Assembly: GCF_015767275.1 (NCBI RefSeq)
Contig: NZ_JADWMY010000018.1
Coordinates: forward strand, 1 to 64,000
Direction of reading: 5' to 3'
Length of the DNA stretch: 64,000 nt
DNA from: Herbaspirillum sp. AP02
GTDB taxonomy: Bacteria > Pseudomonadota > Gammaproteobacteria > Burkholderiales > Burkholderiaceae_D
A program made the position numbers and the translations under genes. Below the pieces are notes generated by a model. It had not been told where the DNA came from. It did not search any database and saw nothing but the letters and a program-made list of their open reading frames with translations. Below are positions 8,701 through 17,164 of the stretch, one piece after another. The number at the start of each line of letters is the position of its first letter. Position 1 is the stretch's first letter.

Positions 8701-8899
8701 GATGACCTCGCTCGCCTTTGCGCTGGGCGTGGTGCCACTGATGCTGGCCTCGGGGGCCAGTGCGGAGACCCAGCGCGCCATCGGTACCGGCGTATTCGGC
8801 GGCATGGTCAGCGCCACCGTGCTGGCAGTGCTGTTCGTGCCGGTGTTTTTCGTGCTGGTGCTGGGTCGGACGCAAGCGCGCAGTCGCAGGGAGGCGTGA
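5798..8899 (+). CDS. RND efflux pump inner-membrane subunit (HAE1 family)
   Basis: A 1033-residue RND transporter of the AcrB/AdeB type, a proton-driven inner-membrane antiporter that normally works with a periplasmic adaptor and an outer-membrane channel. The N-terminus MPRFFIDRPIFAW is the family hallmark. Asp407 and Asp408 in GIIVDDAIVVVE match the proton-relay pair of AcrB in number and context, and the expected two-fold repeat is present. No adaptor or channel gene is in this neighbourhood, so it must borrow partners. It is divergent from a BaeSR-like two-component system. Substrates are unknown. Confidence 0.93.
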   Translation: MPRFFIDRPIFAWVVALFILLFGVIAVSQLPIARYPSVAPPTVSINATYPGATPQTMNDGVISLIERELSGVKNLLYFESSADTSGSAQISVTFKPGTDPELAQVDVQNKLKAIEARLPQTVRQNGVTVESAASGFLLMVSLTSTDGRYDEVRLSDYLARNIVEELRRVEGVGRVQLFGAEQAMRIWIDPFKLNAFGLTVTDLSNAIGQQNAQIAPGRLGDSPAVPGQQIAVPLTVQGQLQSPTQFAAIVLKAKTDGSRVLLGDVARVELGAQSYAFSNREDGKPAGVAAVQLSPGANAVRTAAAIQARMEELRPSLPAGMAFSLPYNTAPFVKVSIQKVVQTLIEAMVLVFLVMYLFLQNVRYTVIPAIVAPIALLGTLAVMLVAGYSVNVLTMFGMVLAIGIIVDDAIVVVENVERIMAQEGLAPREATIKAMREITGAIVGITLVLTAVFIPMALAGGSVGVIYRQFALAMAVSILFSAFLALSLTPALCATLLKPVAPGHREKRGFFGAFNRAFSRLTVRYESALARLIARGLRMMLVYAALCLLLVLGLRALPSAFLPEEDQGYFMTSFQLPADATSERTARAVDQFERYLQTREDIGANLSVLGYGFSGSGPNAAMAFTELKDWKQRKGSTAAVEAIAAQSAMERGIDGMVMSLLPPAIEELGNSSGFAMRLQDRANQGYAALKAAEAQLLALAARSDKLAGVYSDGLPPGASLQLDIDRHKAAAFGVSFASISDTLSAAMGSFYINDFPNAGRMQQVILQAEAGARMQIEDVMKLYVRNQQGGMVPLAEVVKASWKEAPTQLQRYQGFPAIRISGSAAPGVASGEAMAEMERLAQQLPPGFAVSWTGQSLQERLSAAQAPMLMALSMLVVFLVLAALYESWRVPLSVMLVVPLGLVGAVVAVMLREMPNDVFFKVGMITVIGLSAKNAILIVEFARQLRSEGAGLVEAAIRASVLRLRPILMTSLAFALGVVPLMLASGASAETQRAIGTGVFGGMVSATVLAVLFVPVFFVLVLGRTQARSRREA

Positions 8900-9174
8900 T
8901 GTGTCCACGTGCCGATCTACGTCTGTATGGCAGGCGACTGCTCAATGACCGCGAGCAGATCCATCATGCGCAATATCGCGGATACGATATTCGCGTCATC
9001 GGCATCCAGTCGACGCATGGTTGGACACTGGGCTTGCGCATCTTCCACCAGGGCAAGCGGATGGTGCGCTATCGCCAGGACAGTCCGCTTTACCTCGATT
9101 TCGAACATGCCCGCATCGCCGGTCTGTTACGTGCCTACGAGGTGATCGAACGTCGACTGGCAGCTCGAATTTGA
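8899..9174 (+). CDS. Conserved-looking small protein coupled to the RND gene
   Basis: A 91-residue basic, soluble-looking protein with no signal peptide or membrane segment (MCPRADLRLYGRRLL...). Its ATG shares the A of the pump's TGA stop, a layout typical of translational coupling; GTG at 8896 is also possible. I do not recognise the family. Coupling suggests a role linked to the pump, but nothing in the sequence defines it. Confidence 0.65.
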   Translation: MCPRADLRLYGRRLLNDREQIHHAQYRGYDIRVIGIQSTHGWTLGLRIFHQGKRMVRYRQDSPLYLDFEHARIAGLLRAYEVIERRLAARI

Positions 9175-9201
9175 TCTGAGGCCGTCTCGGTAGGACCCCG
9201 C

Positions 9202-9507
9202 TCACGCCCCGACAGGCGGTGCGAAATCGCCGTCCTTGCGGGGGAGGGTATCTGCTGGCCTGTCCTGTGCAGCGGGAGCGCTGTCAGGCGCATGCCGCTG
9301 CGTGCCGTCTGCCACCATGCTGCTCTCTTGCGCGACCGGTTGCATGTCCTGTTCGCCCATGACGCGGGGCATGCCGGAGTCGGTCTCGGTCTTGCCCTCC
9401 GCGCTCCGGCGCCGGGTGATTTCGTCGAATTGGCGCAGCACCGGCTTGGCGCAGGCCAACATGGCCAGCGAGCCCGCTGCGAGCATGAACAGGGAAGTCT
9501 TTTTCAT
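9202..9507 (-). CDS. Small exported or lipoprotein-like protein
   Basis: A 101-residue protein with a Lys-Lys N-terminus, a hydrophobic segment (5-18) and a Cys at 19 (AMLACAKP), which resembles but does not perfectly match a lipobox. The rest is low-complexity, polar and Pro/Asp-rich, probably disordered in the periplasm. The start at 9507 follows GGAG. A longer in-frame version would run through the terminator and tRNA-Arg and is not credible. The function is unknown. Confidence 0.6.
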   Translation of the reverse strand: MKKTSLFMLAAGSLAMLACAKPVLRQFDEITRRRSAEGKTETDSGMPRVMGEQDMQPVAQESSMVADGTQRHAPDSAPAAQDRPADTLPRKDGDFAPPVGA

Positions 9508-9682
9508 CGCGGCTCCTGCAGAGAATGTGGGTAAACAGAGGGAGCCTTGATTATCTCCAGCGGAGAGCGCGATGCATGTCGGACGATGGCGCAAATTTTC
9601 GTCGGTGACAGCGAGAGATTGCGGATGAGCTGGTGGTGGAGGCAGTACGCGCCTTTGCCTGATAGCGCAGAAGGAAGAAAAC

Positions 9683-9717
9683 AAAAAAGGGCCCATCTTG
9701 CGATGGACCCTTTTTTT
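9683..9717. terminator. Bidirectional intrinsic terminator
   Basis: Arms GGGCCCATC (9689-9697) and GATGGACCC (9702-9710) with a four-base loop, flanked by an A-run on the left and seven Ts on the right, so it works on both strands. On the minus strand it ends the tRNA-Arg transcript. Confidence 0.9.
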
Positions 9718-9725
9718 ACTACATA

Positions 9726-9802
9726 TGGTGCGGCTGGCAGGAATCGAACCCACGACCCCTTGGTTCGTAGCCAAGTACTCTATCCAGCTGAGCTACAGCC
9801 GC
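9726..9802 (-). tRNA. tRNA-Arg (anticodon ACG)
   Basis: Complete cloverleaf on the minus strand: acceptor GCGGCTG/CAGCCGC, D-arm, anticodon stem TTGG/CCAA with loop CTACGAA (anticodon ACG, read as ICG), T-arm GTGGGTTCGATTCCTGC, discriminator A and encoded CCA. It decodes CGU/CGC/CGA arginine codons. It is followed by the terminator at 9683. Confidence 0.97.
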
Positions 9803-9872
9803 GAAAGAACGAGATTATAAGGAGCTTTTCTAAAAAGTACAAATCTTTTTTCTTGGAAAGGGGAAAACTGTC

Positions 9873-11501
9873 TCAATACACCTCTCTGGAGCTGAACGGG
9901 TGGTACTGGAACAGCCAGGTCTCACTGAGCGCCTGTCCGTCGTGTCGCAGGAATAGCCGCAGTTCGACCGGTTCCTCGCCCGATGTCGTCAGGTCGAACT
10001 GCGCACGCCAGTGGCCGGCTACGTCATTGGGCAAGGCTTCGGTGAACACGTAGGAAATGTTGCCCCTGGATGCGGTGATGACCGCTTCGGGCTTCACGCC
10101 AAAGGGTAGACCTTCAAGCGGCTTGCCCTTGAATTCGACCATGAACTTGCGGACCTGCGCGGGGCGTGCCTGGCCGGGCTGGCCGCCGCGTCCCAGACGG
10201 GTCGCCACGCAGCGCGCCAGCGCCGTCGGGAAGGGCTCGTCCTGCTGCCAGTGGAGGCGGTAACGCAGCCGATAGCTGGTGCCGGCGCGCGCGGGTTCTT
10301 TCGGTACCCACATGGCGACGATGTTGTCGTGGATTTCGTCATCGGTGCGCAGTTCGATCAGTTGTACCGCGCCCTGGCCCCAGTCGCCCTGCGGTTCCAC
10401 CCACAGGCTGGGGCGGCGTTCGTAATGCACGCCGTCCAAGTAATGGTCGACATTGCGGTCGCGCTGCAACAGACCGAAGCCGCGCAGGTGCTGGTCGCCA
10501 AAGGCAGAGGCAGTGGTACGGGGCGGATTGTTCAGCGGGCGCCAGAGGTGTTCGCCGCCCCCGGTCCAGATCGCCAGGCCGTCCGAGTCATGGACCTCGG
10601 GTCGCCAGTCCACGCCGGTGCCCTTCACGGTTTCGGAGAACCAGTACATCGAGGTCAGTGGCGCCAGGCCCAGGCGGGCCACGTCGCGGCGCAGGAATAG
10701 CGCCTTGTCCACCTCCATGGTCACGCCGGCGCCGCGCTGCAGGGTGAAGCGATAGGCTCCAGTGATGCTGGGGCCATCCAGCAGGGCATAGACCACGACG
10801 GTATCGCTGCCCGGTGCGGGTGGCTCGAAGAAGAATTGCGTGAAGTCGGGGAATTCCTCGGGGCGGTCGGCTTGTGCGACGTCGATGGCAATGCCCCGTG
10901 CCGACAGGCCATATTGATACAGATCGCCGATGGCGCGGAAGTAAGAGGCGCCGAGGAAGGCCACCCAGTCGTTCTTGCGCCAGTCCTTGGCCTGCTGGTC
11001 GGCCAGGCGGCTCTCCTGGAAGCGGAAGCCGGCAAAGCCGCTGCCGGCCGGGAGCCGGTGGGCCGGGCTGTCGGCCGGCATGTCGAAGTAGTCGTCGCGA
11101 TACAGCAGTTCGCGGGCGCGGGTGGGCGCTTGGCCAAGTGTATTGCCCGGGCCATCCAGCACGAACATGCGCACCGGGACGCGGAAGAACTTGCCGAGAT
11201 GGAAGAAGGTCAGCGGGAATGGGCCGGGGCCGTCGGCGAAGACGGCGTAGTCGGACCTGAAACGGATCTTGCCGTGGGCTTCATAGTCGATCTGGTCCAG
11301 CACTGCGGCCGGTACCGGCGGCGGCGCCTGGTAAGGCGTCCTGGCCATGTCGCCGGCGCGGGCGATGAGCTGGTCGAAGCTGAAGGCCTGGGCCGGGCCC
11401 ATCTTCATGGACTGCGCGGCCAGCGCCTGTGGCGGCAGACCCAGGGCGGCCAGCGCGGCGGCAGCGCCGGAGGCGGTAAGGAAATGTCGGCGGCTGGGCA
11501 T
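9873..11501 (-). CDS. mdoD: Glucan biosynthesis protein D (periplasmic, Tat-exported)
   Basis: A 542-residue member of the MdoG/OpgG-OpgD family, which shapes osmoregulated periplasmic glucans by setting backbone structure. The N-terminus SRRHFLTASGAAAALAALG is a twin-arginine signal peptide, which favours the OpgD branch; OpgG uses Sec. Family blocks are visible, for example TSMYWFSE and RPSLWVEPQGDWGQG. The ATG at 11501 follows GGAG; about 28 further in-frame codons upstream look non-coding. No mdoH glucosyltransferase is adjacent. Confidence 0.9.
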   Translation of the reverse strand: MPSRRHFLTASGAAAALAALGLPPQALAAQSMKMGPAQAFSFDQLIARAGDMARTPYQAPPPVPAAVLDQIDYEAHGKIRFRSDYAVFADGPGPFPLTFFHLGKFFRVPVRMFVLDGPGNTLGQAPTRARELLYRDDYFDMPADSPAHRLPAGSGFAGFRFQESRLADQQAKDWRKNDWVAFLGASYFRAIGDLYQYGLSARGIAIDVAQADRPEEFPDFTQFFFEPPAPGSDTVVVYALLDGPSITGAYRFTLQRGAGVTMEVDKALFLRRDVARLGLAPLTSMYWFSETVKGTGVDWRPEVHDSDGLAIWTGGGEHLWRPLNNPPRTTASAFGDQHLRGFGLLQRDRNVDHYLDGVHYERRPSLWVEPQGDWGQGAVQLIELRTDDEIHDNIVAMWVPKEPARAGTSYRLRYRLHWQQDEPFPTALARCVATRLGRGGQPGQARPAQVRKFMVEFKGKPLEGLPFGVKPEAVITASRGNISYVFTEALPNDVAGHWRAQFDLTTSGEEPVELRLFLRHDGQALSETWLFQYHPFSSREVY

Positions 11502-11565
11502 GGGCGGTTCTCCGTTCTTTTGGGTAACTCTACTGAGTCTCGTCCGACGAGCTTGGTTCCAGCCA

Positions 11566-11601
11566 AGAAAAAGCCCGCTGCGCACAGGGCGGGCAGCGGG
11601 C
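11566..11601 (-). terminator. Intrinsic terminator after the asparaginase gene
   Basis: On the minus strand GCAGCGGGC pairs perfectly with its partner at 11573-11581 around an 11-base loop and is followed by TTTTTCTT. It lies 42 bp past the asparaginase stop. Confidence 0.85.
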
Positions 11602-11642
11602 GGGTAGTGCAGTAATGCGTAAGACTGACGCCGCAGGCCGGA

Positions 11643-12710
11643 TCAGTATTCCCAGAACATCTTCTGGATTTCCTTGCTGTCGGTGGTCTTGGTCAAGGCC
11701 AGCATCAGCAGGATGCGCGCCTTTTGCGCGTTCAGGGTGTCGGAGACGACGAAGTCCAGCTTGTCGTCGTCGGCTTCGCCATTGCGCGCCACGATGCCCT
11801 GGCCGACGCGGCTGGAGCGCACGATGACCACGCCCTTCTTGCGGGCTTCGCTCAGGGACGGCAGCACGGTGTTGTTCAGGCTGCCATCGCCCACGCCGGC
11901 GTGGATGATGCCTTGCGCGCCAGCGGCCACGAAGGCGTTGAGCGCGATCGGGTTCATGTTGGCGTAGCCATAGACGATGTCTACTTGCGGCAGCTTGTCC
12001 AGGTTCATGATGTCGAACGGGGTGTCGACCGTATTCTTGCGGGTGGACTGGCGATAGAAGTAAGGCTTGCTACCCTGGATGTAACCCAGGAAGCCCAGTT
12101 CCGGCGTCTTGAAGGTGTCCATCGTGGAGGTGTTGGTCTTGGTCACTTCACGACCGGCGTTGATCTGGTCGTTCAGGGTCACCAGCACGCCCTTGCCGAT
12201 GGCTTCCTTGGAGCCGGCCAGCAGCACGGCGTTGTACAGGTTGATCGGACCGTCGGCACTGATGGCGGTGGACGGACGCATGGCGCCCACGATCACCACC
12301 GGCTTCTTGCTCTTGACCACCAGGTCGAGGAAGTAGGCGGTTTCTTCGATGGTGTCGGTGCCGTGGGTGATCACGATGCCGTCCACGTCGCTCTGCGCCA
12401 GCAGGGTGTTGACGCGCTTGGCCAGCTTGAGCCAGGCGTCGTTGTTCATGTTCTCGCTGGCGATCTGCATGACCTGCTCGCCGCGTACATTGGCGACCTT
12501 CTTGAGTTCAGGAACGGCGGCGATGAGCGCATCCACGCCAACCTTGGCGGCCGTGTAGCCCACCGTAGTGGTGCTGGTGGCGCCGGTGCCGGCGATGGTG
12601 CCGCCGGTAGCCAGGATGACCACGTTGGGCAGGGTTTGCGCCTGAGCAGCGGCGGCTGCGGCCAGGCAGAGCAGGACCAGCATCTGCTGGAAGATTTTTC
12701 TGATGAGCAT
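11643..12710 (-). CDS. ansB: Periplasmic type II L-asparaginase (glutaminase-asparaginase)
   Basis: A 355-residue enzyme that hydrolyses asparagine, and probably glutamine, to the acid plus ammonia. A Sec signal peptide spans about 1-24 (LVLLCLAAAAAAQAQ). The first signature ATGGTIAGTG contains the nucleophile Thr38; the second, HGTDTIEETAYFL, holds the Thr-Asp pair, followed by GAMRPSTAISADGP. The exported location and full type II architecture argue against a cytoplasmic AnsA. A much longer in-frame extension upstream of 12710 is low quality and was not used. It has its own terminator. Confidence 0.93.
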   Translation of the reverse strand: MLIRKIFQQMLVLLCLAAAAAAQAQTLPNVVILATGGTIAGTGATSTTTVGYTAAKVGVDALIAAVPELKKVANVRGEQVMQIASENMNNDAWLKLAKRVNTLLAQSDVDGIVITHGTDTIEETAYFLDLVVKSKKPVVIVGAMRPSTAISADGPINLYNAVLLAGSKEAIGKGVLVTLNDQINAGREVTKTNTSTMDTFKTPELGFLGYIQGSKPYFYRQSTRKNTVDTPFDIMNLDKLPQVDIVYGYANMNPIALNAFVAAGAQGIIHAGVGDGSLNNTVLPSLSEARKKGVVIVRSSRVGQGIVARNGEADDDKLDFVVSDTLNAQKARILLMLALTKTTDSKEIQKMFWEY

Positions 12711-13285
12711 GTGTGCCTCGATAGGTGTGGTTGTACGGATTTTTTTCTTAGTTTTATTGTGGCGCCGCGCCGGGAAGAACGCAGGTTGGCTGCGTATTGT
12801 CATCACGGCAAAAGCGCCGACACGATAGCACCGGCTCGCGTGCCGATCAAAGGATTTTTTAAATGGCGAGAAAGGCGCGTAGCAAAAGGCTTTGCGAGGG
12901 GCAAGAATGCAAGTTTCGTGCAAAATGCCGGCTCTGAAGGCTGTCAGGCGGGCAGAATGACTCGCAACTGACAGGGCGCTGACGAACCGGCGTACCCGAC
13001 AGGCCGCAGGTCTGCGCAAAGTGGCGGTGCAAGAGATGAAAAAATAAGTAAACCGCACGGAAGAGCTTGGAAGATATCACCGAATGCGCGGTTGGGAAAG
13101 GCGGACAAGCCGGGCGTTCTCCCGCCTCATCGCAGCCTGCGCATGCAGCATGAAACGGGCTGCTCTCAGGTAAGATGGTGCCGCGCACAAGTTGTTTCGA
13201 TGAATGTCCGGCCAGACCGGCCGCGCCGCTCCAGCGCAGTTCGACCCCACACCGGCGCGGCGCGCGGCAATGATGGAGAACCACG
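12711..13285. other. 575-bp gap between divergent asparaginase and amn genes
   Basis: Holds the 5' regions of both neighbours. T-rich sequence lies just upstream of the asparaginase start, and GGAG at 13275-13278 precedes the amn ATG. Open frames crossing this stretch have no plausible start signal or recognisable product. I see no RNA gene, repeat or convincing operator, although the length leaves room for several regulatory sites. Confidence 0.6.
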
Positions 13286-14788
13286 ATGTTTGCCACCGAA
13301 AAATTCACCAATCCCGACGCCGCCTACGCACGCGTGCTGGAAATCTATGAGCACAACACTGCCATCCTGCGCGATGCCTTCCGCCAGTTCTCCAGCGGGC
13401 AGGGCATGCCGCAGCGGGTGCGGGCCTGCTATCCCTTCGTGCGCATTACCACCGAGAAATCCACCCATACCGATACTCGCCAGTCGTTCGGCTTCGTGGC
13501 CGGCCCCGGCTGTTACCAGACTACGCTGACGCGACCGCAGTTGTTCCACCAGTACCTGCTGGCGCAGTTCAAGCTGGTGCTGCAGAACCATGAGGTGCCA
13601 CTGGAAATCGGGGTGAGCGACATGCCCATTCCGGTGCATTTCGCCTTCCCCGAGGGCATACACGTGGAGGGCAGCCTCGATCCGGAACACCTGCGTACGC
13701 TGGCCGACTACTTCGACCTGCCGGACCTGGCGACCATGGATGACCGCATCGCCAATGGCAGCTATGAGGTGGACAACGGTGCCTGGCGCGAGGGCGTGCA
13801 CCCGCTGGCGCTGTTCACCGGGCCGCGGATCGATTATTCGCTGCATCGCCTGCGTCATTACACGGCGACCTCGCCGGACCAGTTCCAGCGCTATGTGCTG
13901 TTCACCAACTATGCCTTCTACGTCGACGAGTTCGTGCGCCTGGGGCGACGCCTGATGGAGCCGACCGATGACCCCGAGGAACTGGCCTATCGACGCCAGT
14001 ACACCGCTTTCGTGGAGCCCGGCAACGTCACCACCTGGAGCGCCAATCAGGAAGGTCTGGAAACGCGGGCCGCCTCTGGCGTGGCACCGGCACGCCAGCC
14101 GCAGATGCCGGCCTATCACCTGCAACGCGCCGATGGCAGCGGCATCACGCTGGTCAACATCGGTGTCGGTCCGTCCAATGCCAAGACGGTGACCGACCAC
14201 GTGGCGGTGCTGCGGCCGCACGGCTGGCTGATGCTGGGGCATTGCGCCGGGCTGTCGGCGTCGCAGCGGATGGGGGATTACGTGCTGGCGCATGCCTATG
14301 TGCGCGACGACCACGTGCTCGATGACGATCTGCCGCTGTGGGTGCCGATCCCGGCGCTGGCCGAAGTGCAGCTGGCGCTGCAGGATGCGGTGGCCAGCAT
14401 CACCCGGCTGGAAGGCTATGAATTGAAGCGCATCATGCGCACCGGCACCGTGGCCTCGGTCGACGACCGCAACTGGGAGCTGCGTGACCACCGCATGCCG
14501 CTGCTGCGTTTTTCGCAGAGCCGCGCCATTGCGCTGGACATGGAAAGCGCCACCGTGGCGGCCAACGGCTTCCGCTTCCGGGTTCCCTACGGCACTTTGC
14601 TGTGCGTGTCGGACAAGCCGCTGCACGGCGAGATCAAGCTGCCCGGCATGGCCAATACCTTCTACGAGCAGCGCGTGGCGCAGCACCTGCAGATCGGTAT
14701 CCGCGCGCTGGAGCTGTTGCGCAACAACGGTATCGAACAGGTACATAGCCGCAAGTTGCGCAGCTTTGCGGAGCCGGCGTTCCGCTGA
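13286..14788 (+). CDS. amn: AMP nucleosidase
   Basis: A 500-residue enzyme that cleaves AMP to adenine and ribose 5-phosphate in purine and energy homeostasis. Length and layout match the E. coli family: an N-terminal regulatory domain (to about 190) and a C-terminal phosphorylase-type domain with VNIGVGPSNAKT, a HCAG...MGDYVLAHAYVRDD stretch and the late ALDMESATVAANGFRFRVPYGTLLCVSDKP signature region. GGAG precedes the start by seven bases and a strong terminator follows at 14809. It appears monocistronic. Confidence 0.93.
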   Translation: MFATEKFTNPDAAYARVLEIYEHNTAILRDAFRQFSSGQGMPQRVRACYPFVRITTEKSTHTDTRQSFGFVAGPGCYQTTLTRPQLFHQYLLAQFKLVLQNHEVPLEIGVSDMPIPVHFAFPEGIHVEGSLDPEHLRTLADYFDLPDLATMDDRIANGSYEVDNGAWREGVHPLALFTGPRIDYSLHRLRHYTATSPDQFQRYVLFTNYAFYVDEFVRLGRRLMEPTDDPEELAYRRQYTAFVEPGNVTTWSANQEGLETRAASGVAPARQPQMPAYHLQRADGSGITLVNIGVGPSNAKTVTDHVAVLRPHGWLMLGHCAGLSASQRMGDYVLAHAYVRDDHVLDDDLPLWVPIPALAEVQLALQDAVASITRLEGYELKRIMRTGTVASVDDRNWELRDHRMPLLRFSQSRAIALDMESATVAANGFRFRVPYGTLLCVSDKPLHGEIKLPGMANTFYEQRVAQHLQIGIRALELLRNNGIEQVHSRKLRSFAEPAFR

Positions 14789-14808
14789 TCGAGAAGATGG
14801 CAGGAATA

Positions 14809-14840
14809 CGCCCGCGACAATGGCTGTCGCGGGCGTTTTT
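14809..14840 (+). terminator. Intrinsic terminator of amn
   Basis: CGCCCGCGACA (14809-14819) pairs perfectly with TGTCGCGGGCG (14825-14835) around a five-base loop, followed by TTTTT. Confidence 0.92.
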
Positions 14841-14843
14841 CAT

Positions 14844-16085
14844 TCAGGCCGGACGGCCTGGCAGCGGATGATTGCGCGCCAAGCGGTAATACAGTCCGGC
14901 ACCGATCAGCAAGGTCGCTGCCGCCACGCATAGCGAAGGCGTGAAGGAGCCACTGCCGTGCACCAGGGCGGTGGCCAGCGGCGGTCCGGCAATCTGGCCG
15001 ATGCCGTAGGCAGCCGTCATCAGGGCCATCAGGCTACTGGCCTGTTCCTTGCGCAGGCGGCGTGCCTCGCGCATGCCGAACAGGGTGATGGCGGTGAAGG
15101 GCAGGCCCAGCAGCAGGCAGCTCAGCGCGAAGCCCGGGGCATTGGGGAAGAAGATCGACAGCAGCACCCCGGCCGCCTGCATCAGATAGGCGCCGGCCAG
15201 CAACAGGCGCTGATCGCCCTGTACCGACAAGCGGGTGGCGCTGAAGGCGCCCAGCGCGACCGACAGACCGAAGATGGGCCAGAAGTAGTCCGGCCAGGCC
15301 GAGCCCGGCAGCGCCTGGCGCGCGATCACCGGCAGGAAGGTGGCGGTGATGATGTAGCCGAAGCCGGCGATGCCGTAGGCGATCACCTGCACCAGCACCT
15401 CGCGTTGTTGCTGGGCGCTCTCGGCGGCCTTGGGTGCGTTGCCGTGGAGCGGGTCGCTGTGCACGCTCAGGCCGCGACCGGCATCGAAGCTGAAGGATTT
15501 CCAGACCACTGCCGTCAGCGCCAGTGCAATGATGCCGAAGGCGATCCAGCCGCCCGCGGCCAGCCAGCCGGCCGCGATCATGGGGCCGGAGAGCAGGCCG
15601 GTGATGGCGATTCCCAGGCCCGGGCCACAAAAGATGACCCCGCCCAGTTCCGGCCTGCCCAGTTGTGTCAGCTGTTGCAGGCACCAGCCGGCGGTATAGA
15701 CGAACACGTAGGCGCTGGCCACGCCAGAGAGAAAGCGCATCCACAACCAGGCCCAGTCCTGATGCAGCACCCCCATGCCCAGGGTCAGCAGGATGGTCAC
15801 CACCAGCCCGCCGCGCAGCATTGCCACGCCACGCTTGCTGCGATGGAAGGCGCACAGCATGGCACCGGCAAAATAACCCAGGTAGTTGGCCGTGGCCAGC
15901 CAGCCCCCCATCTGCAGCGACAGGCTGCCCTCGTGCAGCATCATCGGCAGCAGCGGCGTGAAGGCGAAGCGGCCGATCCCCATTGCCACCGATAGCGCCA
16001 CCATGCCCGACAGGCAGACCTTCCATGCCATGCCGTGGCGTGATGGGGCGGGAAGGGGATTGGCAGATGGGGGGATGGCGGTCAT
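14844..16085 (-). CDS. MFS transporter, YbfB/YjiJ family
   Basis: A 413-residue inner-membrane major facilitator protein with about 12 hydrophobic segments. The N-terminal GIGRFAFTPLLPMM motif is characteristic of the YbfB/YjiJ branch, whose substrates are generally unassigned. The stop lies 4 bp past the amn terminator. It is divergent from a LysR gene at 16224, its probable regulator, with a perfect inverted repeat between them. The ATG at 16085 is preferred; TTG at 16094 would add three residues. Confidence 0.88.
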   Translation of the reverse strand: MTAIPPSANPLPAPSRHGMAWKVCLSGMVALSVAMGIGRFAFTPLLPMMLHEGSLSLQMGGWLATANYLGYFAGAMLCAFHRSKRGVAMLRGGLVVTILLTLGMGVLHQDWAWLWMRFLSGVASAYVFVYTAGWCLQQLTQLGRPELGGVIFCGPGLGIAITGLLSGPMIAAGWLAAGGWIAFGIIALALTAVVWKSFSFDAGRGLSVHSDPLHGNAPKAAESAQQQREVLVQVIAYGIAGFGYIITATFLPVIARQALPGSAWPDYFWPIFGLSVALGAFSATRLSVQGDQRLLLAGAYLMQAAGVLLSIFFPNAPGFALSCLLLGLPFTAITLFGMREARRLRKEQASSLMALMTAAYGIGQIAGPPLATALVHGSGSFTPSLCVAAATLLIGAGLYYRLARNHPLPGRPA

Positions 16086-16143
16086 GGCTGGCAATCGAAG
16101 GATGTGAAGTGGTGGGTGTCAGGAATCGGGGTCTATGCTATCG

Positions 16144-16163
16144 TTTTTCGATCATTCGAAAAA
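16144..16163. promoter_or_regulatory. Candidate LysR operator, 20-bp inverted repeat
   Basis: TTTTTCGA-TCAT-TCGAAAAA, two perfect 8-bp arms around a four-base spacer, midway between the divergent MFS and LysR genes. The inner TTCGATCATTCGAA resembles the dyad layout of LysR-type sites. It lies about 60 bp from each start, well placed for autoregulation and control of the transporter. Confidence 0.6.
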
Positions 16164-16223
16164 ATGAATAATAAGAATGACTTCATCTTTTTTAGAGAAC
16201 GTAAGGTCAAGCAGGAGAACCGC

Positions 16224-17087
16224 ATGGAACTGGCTGAACTGGAGATTTTCCGTACCGTGGTGGCCGAGGGTGGTGTGACCCGCGCTGCCGAGCGCCTGAA
16301 CCGGGTGCAGTCGAATGTGACGACGCGCATCAAGCAACTGGAGGAATCCATGGGCGTGCCGCTGTTCGTGCGCGACCGTCGGCGCCTGGTCCTGACCGCG
16401 GCTGGCGAGGCGCTGCTGGATTACGCCGAGCGCATCCTCGACCTGGTGCAGGAGGCACGCCATGCAGTCGCTCCGCAGAGTCCGCGAGGCCGCTTGCGCA
16501 TCGGCTCCATGGAAAGCACCGCGGCGAGTCGCCTGCCAACGCCGCTGGCCGAATTCCACCAGCGCTGGCCGGAAGTGCGTCTGGAACTCTCCACCGCGCC
16601 CACCGACGTGCTGGTCGCCCAGGTCCGCGCCTGCAAGCTCGATGCGGCGCTGGTGGCCGGGCCGCTGGATGACCCGGCCTTCGACGCTACGCCGCTGTTC
16701 AAGGAAGAACTGATGCTGGTGACCCCGCGCAGCCACCGCCGGGTGCGCTCGCCCGAGGATGTCACGCTGGACACGCTGATCGTCTTCGAGCAGGGCTGCG
16801 CCTATCGCCGGCATGCCCAGACCTGGTTTGCCACCCATGGTCGCGGCGGCGTGCCGGTGCGCACGCTGGAGCTGGCTTCCTATCACGCCATCCTGGCATG
16901 TGTGGCGGCCGGGGCTGGCGTGGCCGTGGTGCCGCGCTCGGTGATTGCGATGCAGATGGCGCCCCACGGATTTGCCACCCATTCCTTGGGGCGCGATGGT
17001 CGTGTCACCACTTATCTGATCAGTAGACGGGATCGCTGCTCCGCATCCTTCCTTGCCTTGCGTTCTTTACTTATGGCGAGTGTTTGA
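16224..17087 (+). CDS. LysR-family transcriptional regulator
   Basis: A 287-residue LysR protein: helix-turn-helix at about 1-60 (GGVTRAAERLNRVQSNVTTRIKQLE), effector domain from about 85. AGGAG at 16214-16218 fixes the ATG at 16224; an in-frame extension to 16104 runs through the operator and is rejected. It is divergent from the YbfB-type transporter and probably controls it. The effector is unknown. Confidence 0.9.
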   Translation: MELAELEIFRTVVAEGGVTRAAERLNRVQSNVTTRIKQLEESMGVPLFVRDRRRLVLTAAGEALLDYAERILDLVQEARHAVAPQSPRGRLRIGSMESTAASRLPTPLAEFHQRWPEVRLELSTAPTDVLVAQVRACKLDAALVAGPLDDPAFDATPLFKEELMLVTPRSHRRVRSPEDVTLDTLIVFEQGCAYRRHAQTWFATHGRGGVPVRTLELASYHAILACVAAGAGVAVVPRSVIAMQMAPHGFATHSLGRDGRVTTYLISRRDRCSASFLALRSLLMASV

Positions 17088-17164
17088 TATATTTGATTCA
17101 TATGGACGGACGCAAATATGTACTGCCGTGCAGCATATAAAGAGGGTGTAACCATTTGTAAAAA

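Noticed and set aside
9508..9774. N-terminal extension of the small lipoprotein-like gene
   Set aside because: It would read through the bidirectional terminator and the 3' half of tRNA-Arg. The ATG at 9507 has a ribosome-binding site and a signal-like N-terminus.
12859..13311. 150-codon minus-strand frame between asparaginase and amn
   Set aside because: It overlaps the amn start, has no signal or motif and no good ribosome-binding site.
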